Assembly: GCA_031265205.1 (NCBI GenBank)
Contig: JAISCZ010000003.1
Span: 1 to 33,773 of the forward strand
Source: Deltaproteobacteria bacterium
GTDB lineage: Bacteria; Desulfobacterota; Desulfarculia; Adiutricales; Adiutricaceae
DNA: 33,773 bases
Reading direction: 5' to 3'
The notes under the pieces are model-generated. The model was not told the origin of the DNA. It did no database searches and saw only the letters and a list, made by a program, of their open reading frames with translations. Positions 25,704 to 32,975 of the stretch are shown piece by piece (the first letter of the stretch is position 1; every line of letters begins with the position of its first letter). The translations under genes and the position numbers were made by a program.

Positions 25704-28388
25704 GTGACACAAAATCCGACATCTGACGGTAGCGATCGTCCGGCTACGGACGTTCCCGGCGCCGCGCCCGGAGAGGCCGCGGGCGCCGGGGCGGGCGACC
25801 CGGGCGAGGTCGACCGTCTGGTGGCCAAGGCCGACGAGGCGCTGGCCGCCTACATGAACATGACCCAGGAGCAGGTGGACGCCGCGGTCTACGCCATGAC
25901 CCTCGCGGGCCTTGGCGGCCACCTGGAGCTCGCGAAGATGGCGGTCGAGGAGACCGGGAGGGGCTTGGTCGAGGACAAGGTCATAAAGAACATGTTCGCG
26001 ACCGAGTACGTGTGGCACAGCATTAAAAAGGAGAAGACCGTAGGCGTCGTGGAGGAAAACGAGATCGAGGGCTACTCCGAGGTGGCCGAGCCAGTGGGCG
26101 TCGTGGCGGGGGTGACGCCGGTCACGAACCCCACCTCAACCGTGCTTTTCAAGTCGCTCATCTGCGCCAAGACCAGGAATCCAGTGATCTTCGGGTTCCA
26201 TCCATCCGCCCAGCGCTGTTCGGCCGAGGCCGCGAGGACCGTAATGGAAGCCGCCGTCCGAGCGGGGGCGCCGGAGGGTTGCGTCCAGTGGATAACCAGC
26301 CCCTCCATGGACAAGACCGCCGAGCTCATGCGCCATCCGGGCGTTTCGCTCATTCTGGCGACGGGCGGGGCCGGCATGGTCCGGGCCGCCTACAGCGCGG
26401 GCAAGCCCGCCCTTGGCGTGGGTCCCGGCAACGTGCCGTGCTACATCCACGAGTCCGCCGAACTCCGGACAGCCTGCACGGACCTGATGATATCCAAGAC
26501 CTTCGACAACGGCATGATCTGCGCTTCCGAGCAGGCGGTCATAGTCGACAGGGCCGTCCAGGCCCCCTTCGAGGAGTTCCTGACACGGAACGCCTGCCGC
26601 TTCATGACCCCGGACGAGACCGCCAAGGTAACGGCCTTCCTGTTTCCCCAGGGGGGAAGGGCCCTAAACGGCCGGGCCGTGGGGCAGAGCGCTTTCTGGG
26701 TCGCTGAGAAGAGCGGCTTTTCGGTCCCGCCGGACACCAAGATACTCCTGGCGCCGTTACCAGAGCCTTCCGTAGACCACCCTCTGTCGCTGGAGACCCT
26801 CATGCCCGTGCTCGCCTACTTCACGGTGGCGGGCGAGGATGAGGGCTTCGCCTGCGCCAAAAAAATGCTGGAACTGGGCGGCCTGGGCCATTCAGCCGTC
26901 ATCCACGCCTCCGACGAGCGCGTCTGCGCCCGCTACGGCGAGGAGATGAAGGTGGGCCGCGTCATCATCAACAGCCCATCCTCCCAGGGGGCGATAGGAG
27001 ACATCTACAACGCCAACACGCCGTCCCTGACGCTGGGATGCGGCTCCTTCGGTCGCAACTCCACCACCTCCAACGTGTCCAGCGTCAACCTGCTAAACAG
27101 GAAGCGGGTAGCGTGGAGGCGCAACAATATGCAATGGTTCAAGATCCCACCGCGCATATACTTCGAGCGCGGGGCCGTCCAGTACCTGGAGAAGATGCCC
27201 GGGATAAGGAAGGCATTCATCGTGACCGACAGGGCCATGGTGGATCTGGGCTACGTGGACAAGGCGCTTTATTACCTGAGGAAACGACCGGACAGGGCGC
27301 ATTCCTACGTCTTCTCCGACGTCGAGCCCGACCCCTCCCTGGCCACAATCCGACGCGGGGTGGACGCCATGCGCCAATTCGCCCCGGACGTGATTATCGC
27401 CCTGGGCGGCGGATCGGCCATAGACGCCGCGAAGGGCATGTGGCTCTTCTACGAGCGCCCCGACACGGACTTCGACGGCTTGAGGCTCAGGTTCCTGGAC
27501 ATCCGCAAGAGGGCCTTCCACTTCCCGAACCTCGGGAAGAAGGCCAGCATGGTTGCCATCCCCACCACCTCCGGGACCGGGAGCGAGGTCACGAGCTTCT
27601 CCGTCCTCACCGACAAGGAGCGCGGGAGCGTCAAGTACCCCCTGGCCGACTACGAGCTCACGCCGGACGTGGCCATAATCGACCCGCAGTTCGCCGAAAC
27701 CATGCCGCGCCCCATCGCCGCCGACACGGGCATGGACGTTTTGACGCACGCTATCGAGAGCTACGTGTCCGTGCTCGCCTCCGACTACACGGACGGGCTC
27801 GCGGTGAAGGCGGCCGAGCTCGTCTTCGGCTATCTTTTCCGAAGCTGGAGCGACCCGGCCGACCGCGAGGCCAGAGAAAAGCTCCACTACGCTTCCTGCA
27901 TAGCCGGCATGGCGTTTTCGAACGCGTTTCTGGGCATAAACCATTCCCTCGCCCACAAGCTGGGCGGCGAGTATCACATCCCCCACGGCCGGGCCAACGC
28001 GATTCTTCTGCCGCACGTCATAGCCTACAACGCCCGCTTGCCCGAGAAATTTCCCATCTTCCCCAAGTACGGCGAGTACGTGGCCACCCGCCGTTACGCC
28101 GAGCTCGCGAGGAGGCTCGCGATCTGGGATGGCTCGCCTGGCGCGGCTCCCGAGGCCGGCTGCAACGCCCTCATAAGGGCCATTCAGGGAATAAACGCGA
28201 GTTTGTCCATTCCGGCCACCATTAGGGATTGCGGGGTGGAGGAGAAGGATTTCCTGGAGAAGCTCCCGGCGCTCGCCGAGAACGCCTTTGAGGACCAATG
28301 CACCACAGCCAACCCCCGCTACCCATTTATTAAGGATCTCGCGGATATTTACCGCAGGGCCTACTACGGCGAGGAGGCGTCGGTTTAG
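25704..28388 (+). CDS. adhE: Bifunctional aldehyde/alcohol dehydrogenase AdhE
   Basis: An 894-residue fermentation enzyme reducing acetyl-CoA to acetaldehyde and then ethanol with NADH. The start chosen is GTG with GAGGA at 25690-25694; the long upstream in-frame extension lacks any homology. The N-terminal CoA-acylating aldehyde dehydrogenase domain has TNPTSTVLFKSL, GVGPGNVPCYI and catalytic C273 in FDNGMICASEQ. A linker near residue 480 leads to the iron alcohol dehydrogenase domain: IALGGGSAIDAAKG, TTSGTGSEVTSF, and metal ligands in DVLTHAIESYVS and HSLAHKLGGEYHIPHGRA. A Gly/Ala/Pro-rich extension of about 30 residues precedes the usual start. It uses AAG, GAG and ATA noticeably more than neighbouring genes, hinting at transfer. 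Confidence 0.96.
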   Translation: MTQNPTSDGSDRPATDVPGAAPGEAAGAGAGDPGEVDRLVAKADEALAAYMNMTQEQVDAAVYAMTLAGLGGHLELAKMAVEETGRGLVEDKVIKNMFATEYVWHSIKKEKTVGVVEENEIEGYSEVAEPVGVVAGVTPVTNPTSTVLFKSLICAKTRNPVIFGFHPSAQRCSAEAARTVMEAAVRAGAPEGCVQWITSPSMDKTAELMRHPGVSLILATGGAGMVRAAYSAGKPALGVGPGNVPCYIHESAELRTACTDLMISKTFDNGMICASEQAVIVDRAVQAPFEEFLTRNACRFMTPDETAKVTAFLFPQGGRALNGRAVGQSAFWVAEKSGFSVPPDTKILLAPLPEPSVDHPLSLETLMPVLAYFTVAGEDEGFACAKKMLELGGLGHSAVIHASDERVCARYGEEMKVGRVIINSPSSQGAIGDIYNANTPSLTLGCGSFGRNSTTSNVSSVNLLNRKRVAWRRNNMQWFKIPPRIYFERGAVQYLEKMPGIRKAFIVTDRAMVDLGYVDKALYYLRKRPDRAHSYVFSDVEPDPSLATIRRGVDAMRQFAPDVIIALGGGSAIDAAKGMWLFYERPDTDFDGLRLRFLDIRKRAFHFPNLGKKASMVAIPTTSGTGSEVTSFSVLTDKERGSVKYPLADYELTPDVAIIDPQFAETMPRPIAADTGMDVLTHAIESYVSVLASDYTDGLAVKAAELVFGYLFRSWSDPADREAREKLHYASCIAGMAFSNAFLGINHSLAHKLGGEYHIPHGRANAILLPHVIAYNARLPEKFPIFPKYGEYVATRRYAELARRLAIWDGSPGAAPEAGCNALIRAIQGINASLSIPATIRDCGVEEKDFLEKLPALAENAFEDQCTTANPRYPFIKDLADIYRRAYYGEEASV

Positions 28389-28398
28389 CCTTCGCCCG

Positions 28399-28425
28399 GG
28401 GGAGCGGCCCCAGCGGTCGCTCCCC
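28399..28425 (+). terminator. GC hairpin just after adhE
   Basis: GGGGAGCG pairs with CGCTCCCC across an 11-nt loop, starting 10 nt after the adhE stop. It has no immediate T-run. Confidence 0.5.
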
Positions 28426-28465
28426 GCGTCGGGAAGCCCTTTTCGGACGGCCGCGACCGGAATCG

Positions 28466-28491
28466 GCGGGTTCAAACCCGCAAGCCAAAAT
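28466..28491 (+). terminator. Second hairpin with nearby T-run after adhE
   Basis: GCGGGTT and AACCCGC pair around CA. AAGCCAAAATTTTTTT follows. It is a reasonable intrinsic terminator for adhE. The GGGTTCAAACCC core imitates a tRNA T-arm, but no tRNA fits. Confidence 0.5.
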
Positions 28492-28504
28492 TTTTTTGGA
28501 GGGG

Positions 28505-28536
28505 TACGCTTTCTATAATCTTTTACGCTTTCTATA
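28505..28536. repeat. 13-bp motif repeated at 19-bp spacing
   Basis: TACGCTTTCTATA occurs at 28505-28517 and 28524-28536. On the other strand this reads GAAAGCGTA twice at 19-bp period, the same arrangement as GGAAGCGTA at 6485-6515. It is probably another end of the insertion-sequence family, in opposite orientation. Confidence 0.5.
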
Positions 28537-28550
28537 CCTTTAGCGCGATC

Positions 28551-28646
28551 ATATGGATTAAGGAAGGAAAATTCCATAAATCGCTTAAGTTCGGAAGGCT
28601 TTCACGTTGGGTTGAAGAATTGATCCTTCAGTTTATTAACGGCTAG
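28551..28646 (+). pseudogene. AlpA-like excisionase/regulator remnant
   Basis: The frame reads IWIKEGKFHKSLKFGRLSRW then VEELILQFING and TAG. This is the second half of an AlpA-type DNA-binding domain (family pattern IyrWIkeGkFPkPvkLGrrsrWveseieaFi). The first helix-turn-helix half (kevl.ltGlSrsT) is missing upstream, where the 19-bp repeats stand. AlpA proteins control excision of prophages and integrative elements, so this marks an old mobile-element edge just after adhE. Confidence 0.6.
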
Positions 28647-29171
28647 CGTACAGAGTCGCGTTGTTTAGAGTTACAGAGGAGAATTCACGCCTCGGTAACT
28701 TCGTTGTAAATCCGCTTAAGTCGGCTAAAGCCTACTTGAGTTGAATGTCTGGATTCTAACGCTATTGCCCACAAAACGCGTTAGCCGTTCGAACATATCT
28801 TGGGGACTCAAATCCTAACCTCGATACCCGAGAGGTTATTAACGCCGCTTGGTAACTTATGAAAGGGCTCATTTGAGTGAAAGCGAGCATGGCGCAACTA
28901 TTGAAGCATCAATGAAAAAGCTTAAATACTATAGTATCCATTCACCCGCGCCCGATTAGACTTGTCCATCTCACGCGAGTGGGCTTCTCGTGTCAGATAG
29001 TTGGGAGGGTTAACAAGGACATATGAGCCCGCGCTCTGGCCGATGGCGTAGCCGGGCTAGGAGCGATAGGGGACAGCCTAGGCCAGAGAATGATCTCGCC
29101 AAGCGCGGTAAGATTCGATCAAGACAACGGGGCGTCTTAGCTACGATTACATTGGATGTAACGTCCATGGG
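28647..29171. other. No intact gene; includes an 8-bp inverted repeat at 29034-29088
   Basis: Composition is more balanced than the surroundings, and short protein-like stretches appear (plus strand near 28790-28855: RTYLGDSNPNLDTREVINAA; minus strand 29166-29010 open for about 50 codons), but none can be assigned. CTCTGGCC (29034-29041) pairs exactly with GGCCAGAG (29081-29088), with smaller complementary segments between, so a folded RNA or an element end is possible. Confidence 0.35.
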
Positions 29172-29592
29172 CTATGGGCGTTTACGCAAACCGTAGGAAG
29201 CGTGATTGTCTTCCGGGACGGGTTGGCCGGAATTGTGATGAGCCTTGGCGATTTCCTTTTCCGTCAGTAGGGGATGGCGTTCCGCCTTCCTCTTAAACCT
29301 GGCGTTGACCATCGCCAGTCATCGCCGCCGCCGTCGCGTCAGGATCAAAGAGCCATTCAAGCCTCCTGGCTACCCTCCGCCGCGCGCTCTCATTCCATGA
29401 ACGCATACTCAATACCATGCTTTTGATTATATTCGGAGCGATTCGCTGTCTAACATACGCGTTAAATTCCTTAGCGCTCTTATATTTGGGTTCCGCGCGT
29501 ATGGCCGCGCGGATAGCGTCCAGCTTATCTTCGGAATTCTCGCGATTAGCCGTCTGACGCCTCTTTCGGCGCCCAGAGTCAATACTAGCCCG
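29172..29592 (-). pseudogene. Broken unknown gene, two overlapping frames
   Basis: Upstream part, minus strand to a TAA at 29293-29295: NSEDKLDAIRAAIRAEPKYK, then EFNAYVRQRIAPNIIKSMVL and ARRRVARRLEWLFDPDA. A second frame starts at ATG 29310-29312, overlapping the first, and reads VNARFKRKAERHPLLTEKEI, ending YGLRKRP at a TAG (29172-29174). Both have protein-like composition and no start codon is visible for the first. A frameshift in one small basic protein, or a truncated gene plus a coupled one, would explain it. The family is unknown. It abuts the 3' end of the metallophosphoesterase gene. Confidence 0.4.
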
Positions 29593-30406
29593 CGGGCGGC
29601 CCGCTGAAATAATAGGGCCCAGCGTAAGGATAGTCCCCGGGAACGGAGGCGAAGTGGACGTTTAAAAGACCCTCGCCGTAATGGTAGAGCGCGAAACCAG
29701 GAGGGCCCAGGGTGAAACGGTGACCGCCCTTCTCCGTTAAGTCCAATTCCATATGCAGACAGACGGGAGGGGCGCAGATGGCCCGGCCCCCTTCCCAAAA
29801 AGAGGCCAGCCCCCGGTGGAGGTGCCCGCAGGCTAAGACGGCCCGGGGATAGGCCCCCATAATCTCGCTTAATTGGCCCGCGTTCACGAAGGGAAAGCCA
29901 TCCATGTCCCCCAGGCCCGAGCGAAACGGGGGCTGATGGAGAAAAACGAGGCAGTCCCGCTCCCCAAAAGCGCTTAAGGCCTTCTCCAAAAAATTCGCGA
30001 CTTTCCCCGCCAGGGCGCCTCCGACGCGTCCCTCCTGGGCCACGTCCAGGCCGATGAGGCCCACTTTTCCTAAATCCCTGGTCCAGCAAAGAAAAGGGTA
30101 AGTCTCCGCCGCCCACGGGCAGAGGCCCCCGAAGATCTCCCGCGCGCGCTCCCGGTCGTCGTGGTTTCCGGGGACGAGGCCCAGAGGAATCTCAAAGGGG
30201 CGCAAGAGTTCCGCGAGTTCCAGATAGGCCCCTTCTTCCCCCCGATCCGCCAAGTCCCCAGTCAGAACCAGCGCGTCCAGGGAGGGCCGGAAAGACAGAA
30301 GATAGCCGAGCGTCTCCCGCGCGGCCCTTAAAGCGTCCCCGCGCCCGCAAGCCAAGAGGCCGCCCGCGCGGAGATGGAGATCGGATATTTGCGCCAGCAG
30401 AGTCAC
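29585..30406 (-). CDS. Metallophosphoesterase, CpdA-like (class III phosphodiesterase family)
   Basis: A 273-residue cytoplasmic enzyme with the calcineurin-like metal site: DLH (D9, H11), TGDLADRGEE (D51), PGNHDD (N81, H82), FLHQPPF and CGHLHRG. The order and spacing match the CpdA/GpdQ class, which hydrolyses cyclic nucleotides or phosphodiesters; cAMP phosphodiesterase is a guess. The start is GTG (30404-30406) with a poor ribosome site, chosen because the ISDLHL strand must be near the N-terminus. It ends over the broken gene and is preceded by a non-coding purine-rich tract. Confidence 0.88.
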   Translation of the reverse strand: MTLLAQISDLHLRAGGLLACGRGDALRAARETLGYLLSFRPSLDALVLTGDLADRGEEGAYLELAELLRPFEIPLGLVPGNHDDRERAREIFGGLCPWAAETYPFLCWTRDLGKVGLIGLDVAQEGRVGGALAGKVANFLEKALSAFGERDCLVFLHQPPFRSGLGDMDGFPFVNAGQLSEIMGAYPRAVLACGHLHRGLASFWEGGRAICAPPVCLHMELDLTEKGGHRFTLGPPGFALYHYGEGLLNVHFASVPGDYPYAGPYYFSGPPAG

Positions 30407-30742
30407 GCGCCCACGCTTAAAGGCCGCCCTTTTCCGGGGCGGGCCTTGGGTTGAGTCGCGGCCGGGGCCGCGGAAAAAAGGGACGGGCGAAGAAGAAAAA
30501 AAAGGGCGGGCGAAGGAGAAAAAAAGGGCGGCGAAAGGACTTTAAGAAGGGAGGGTCCTTGGCTTGGCCCCCGTCGGCCCAGCCCCCGTCGCGGGACGCT
30601 TCTCGCCATGGCGGGCGCGTCCCAAGGCTCCGCGGGTCATCTCTAGCGCCTGGGCCACCGCGAAGGCCTGAAGGGGCTAGAGAACCTTGAGGGCCCTTCC
30701 CGTTTCCGGAATTCCGCGCCCCATGGGAGAGACAAAGCGCGC
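30407..30742. other. Intergenic with purine-rich run, no gene
   Basis: 30473-30557 is almost purely A and G on the plus strand, built of repeated GGGCGGGCGAAG and AGAAAAAAA blocks. The encoded Lys/Arg-only frame is an artefact. The rest to 30742 shows nothing. Confidence 0.6.
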
Positions 30743-31645
30743 CTATCTCCCCCTATTGAGCCTGAGCCTTTTCGTCTCGCGCGGCGGAGGGTCATCCGCG
30801 GCGGGTCTCGGCCATGGGGGCGGAGTCGCGCGCCCCTTAAAAGGATATTCCATCAGAGCGCGGAACCCTAAATTTTGATCGCCCTCCGTGGAGTTAAACA
30901 TTTCGCGGAAAACGGACGTGCACACCGTCTCGGAATAACTGAAAGCCCCCGCCCCGCGCGCCGCTTTAAGGGGCGCGAAGTTCCCGCCGTCTCCCGGGGG
31001 CCCTTGGGGGTCAACTTCCGGCGAAATGGAATAATAGTCGTCGTCGTACCAGTCGTGAACGGACTCGTAGACGTTGCCGTAAACGTCGTAAAGGCCCCAA
31101 GGGTTCGGCCGCAAAAGGCCAACTTCCTGAATTTGCTTCGTGGCGCAATTGCCGTAATCCGCGACGCGAGACTCTTCCCCAAAAAAGACGGGGCCTAAGG
31201 TGTCGGCGCGCGCCGAATATTCCCATTCGGCTTCCGTGGGCAGGCGGTAACGGTTGGCGGAATCGAGCGCGTTAAGCTTAACGAAGAAAGCGTCAATCTC
31301 CGCGCGCGTCACGTTGTTGACGGGATAGTCGTCGCCTTGGGGGGAACTGTCGGAGCGCGCGCTCCCCATGACCCTCCGCCAATCGCCCTGGGTGACCTCG
31401 AATTCCCCCATATAAAAGGACCGGGTCAGCGTGACTTTGTGCGCGGGCCGCTGGGAGTCCATGACGTCGTCGTCGCCTTCGCGGGCGCCCATAGTGAAAG
31501 TTCCGGCGGGAATCGGGACAAAGGACATCCCAAGATCGTTTTCGAAATAGTCCGCCCCGAGACTATCGGGACGCGGATAGGCCGCGAGCGCGCAAGCCAG
31601 GAGAAAGAGCCAAATTTTTTTCCGCGCAAGTTTTTTCCGCCACAT
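30743..31645 (-). CDS. Secreted formylglycine-generating-enzyme-fold (SUMF1/FGE-sulfatase) protein
   Basis: A 300-residue protein. Start MWRKKLARKKIWLFLL gives a good signal peptide; the upstream TTG is unlikely. FGE-fold landmarks appear in order: MSFVPIPAGTFTMGAREGDD, HKVTLTRSFYMGEFEVTQGD, YRLPTEAEWEYSARAD, NPWGLYDVYGNVYESVHDWY, and a C-terminal LGFRALME. The RGGSW segment of the catalytic fold is replaced by ARGAGAFSYSETVCTSVFR, keeping one cysteine, so formylglycine chemistry is doubtful; many members are non-catalytic. The tail ends KRLRLNRGR. It is the second of a tandem pair, 56 nt after its paralogue. Confidence 0.85.
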   Translation of the reverse strand: MWRKKLARKKIWLFLLACALAAYPRPDSLGADYFENDLGMSFVPIPAGTFTMGAREGDDDVMDSQRPAHKVTLTRSFYMGEFEVTQGDWRRVMGSARSDSSPQGDDYPVNNVTRAEIDAFFVKLNALDSANRYRLPTEAEWEYSARADTLGPVFFGEESRVADYGNCATKQIQEVGLLRPNPWGLYDVYGNVYESVHDWYDDDYYSISPEVDPQGPPGDGGNFAPLKAARGAGAFSYSETVCTSVFREMFNSTEGDQNLGFRALMEYPFKGRATPPPWPRPAADDPPPRETKRLRLNRGR

Positions 31646-31701
31646 GGGCGTTCCGCCCCTTTCCCGCGCTCCAAGCTCAAGCGCGCGCTCCAATCCGCGT
31701 C

Positions 31702-32511
31702 CTAGCGGGCGCGCGCCAAACGCAGCTTTTTAGACATTTGTGGACGCGCGTCCATCGCGACCCGCAGCCCGGGCGACGCGCTCCCGCGGTCGCCCGCGTC
31801 GACGTTGCGGCGATAGGAAGTCCGGCAGCTGCTCATGGTGCTGTAAGTGGTCCCTCCCCGTTTAATCGCCTCCCTCCCGGACTCGGGGCCGGTGGGATCC
31901 ACCGCCTCGCCGCGGGAATAAGGGCCGTACCAATCGGAGACAAACTCCCAGACGTTTCCGTAAATGTCATAAAGGCCCCAAGGATTGGGCGCGCGGCTCC
32001 CCACTTCCTCCTCAACGCTAAGCCCGCAGTTGGAGTACTCGGACATGCGTCCCGAGTCGTCCCCAAAGAAATAAATCGAGTCCGTTCCCGCCCGGGCGGC
32101 GTACTCCCACTCGGCTTCGGTGGGAAGCCGGTAACTTTCGACCTTTTCGCGCGCGTTCAGTTTCGCGACAAAATCCTCCGCGTCTTCCCTGGAGAAATCG
32201 GAGGCCGGAAAATCCGCGGCGCCGCTGGAAGAGCCCATTATTTCCCGCCACTGCCCGTTGGTAACTTCCGTCGTCCCTAAATAAAAAGGCCGGGTCAAGG
32301 TCACTTTGTGGCGCGGAAACTCGTCGTCGCCCGCGTCGGAGTCGCCCTCGCGGGCGCCCATTGCAAAAGAGCCCGCCGGAATGAGGACAAACTTCATCCC
32401 CAGGCCGTTAACGAACTCTTCCGCCCCGCTGGCGCCCGCCGGGCTAAAGACAATGAGAGCCAAAGCCAGCGCGCCGAGCGCGCGGAAAAAGGGCTCGCGT
32501 TCAACTTTCAT
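31702..32511 (-). CDS. Secreted formylglycine-generating-enzyme-fold protein, paralogue
   Basis: A 269-residue protein with signal peptide (LGALALALIVFSPAGASG). Motifs run in order: MKFVLIPAGSFAMGAREGDS, HKVTLTRPFYLGTTEVTNGQ, YRLPTEAEWEYAARAG, NPWGLYDIYGNVWEFVSDWY, KRGGTTYSTMSSCRTSYR, LRVAMD. The C-terminal cysteine lies in the CRTSYR context usual for the family, but the second catalytic cysteine of FGE is not evident. The tail KKLRLARAR mirrors the neighbouring gene, showing duplication. No sulfatase gene is nearby. A palindrome at 32618-32634 lies about 110 nt upstream. Confidence 0.87.
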   Translation of the reverse strand: MKVEREPFFRALGALALALIVFSPAGASGAEEFVNGLGMKFVLIPAGSFAMGAREGDSDAGDDEFPRHKVTLTRPFYLGTTEVTNGQWREIMGSSSGAADFPASDFSREDAEDFVAKLNAREKVESYRLPTEAEWEYAARAGTDSIYFFGDDSGRMSEYSNCGLSVEEEVGSRAPNPWGLYDIYGNVWEFVSDWYGPYSRGEAVDPTGPESGREAIKRGGTTYSTMSSCRTSYRRNVDAGDRGSASPGLRVAMDARPQMSKKLRLARAR

Positions 32512-32617
32512 GCGCGGAATCTCCCCCTGGCGCTTCCAGCCTCGCGCCGGAAGGCGCGCGAATCGTTTTTAATCAAGCGCGACATTTAAAAAAAGACGCG
32601 CGCTATCGCGTTTAAAC

Positions 32618-32634
32618 AAAGCTATATTAGCTTT
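32618..32634 (-). promoter_or_regulatory. Palindromic operator candidate upstream of the FGE-fold pair
   Basis: AAAGCTA-TAT-TAGCTTT is a perfect 7-bp dyad. The minus strand carries TAATAT inside it, with TTGCGC 17 nt upstream, a weak promoter match. It lies about 110 nt from the start at 32511. The motif differs from the putative Zur box. 32635-32975 shows only GC-rich sequence with no gene. Confidence 0.4.
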
Positions 32635-32975
32635 ATAAGCGCCACGGCGCAAGCGCTCCAAGGCGCCTTGCGCGCTCCCGCCCCGCGCGCCCATGGCCCC
32701 TTTGGGTCGCCCCCTCTCCGTTCAATCCGCTTCCATCAAGGGCGGCGCTCGCGCCGCCTTAGGACTCCCCCGGGGCTCCCCAGGGCACTTCAGGACTCTC
32801 GCGGGCCCCCGCGAGGCTTCCCCACAAGCCGCGCCTCTCGGCGGCTCCCCAAAGCGCGCCCGGGAAGGGAAGCCCCCTTACGCGCCGCGCGAGCGACCGT
32901 CCCCGCTACAACTCTCGGCGCGCCTCAAATCCAGACGCGCCCGCGATTCCCCCAGGCGTGGCGGGAGCCCTTCCT

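Noticed and set aside
25042-25722. Long minus-strand open frame upstream of and into adhE
   Set aside because: Arginine/alanine/glycine-rich composition, no motif, and it overlaps the adhE ribosome site; an artefact of GC-rich DNA.
28466-28481. GCGGGTTCAAACCCGC resembles a tRNA T-arm
   Set aside because: No acceptor, D-arm or anticodon arm can be placed around it on either strand; a terminator stem after adhE explains it better.
27093-28577. 494-codon minus-strand frame opposite adhE
   Set aside because: It is the antisense shadow of a well-supported gene with clear catalytic motifs.
30451-30690. Lys/Arg/Gly-only plus-strand frame
   Set aside because: It is the direct reading of a purine-rich repeat and has no protein character after it.
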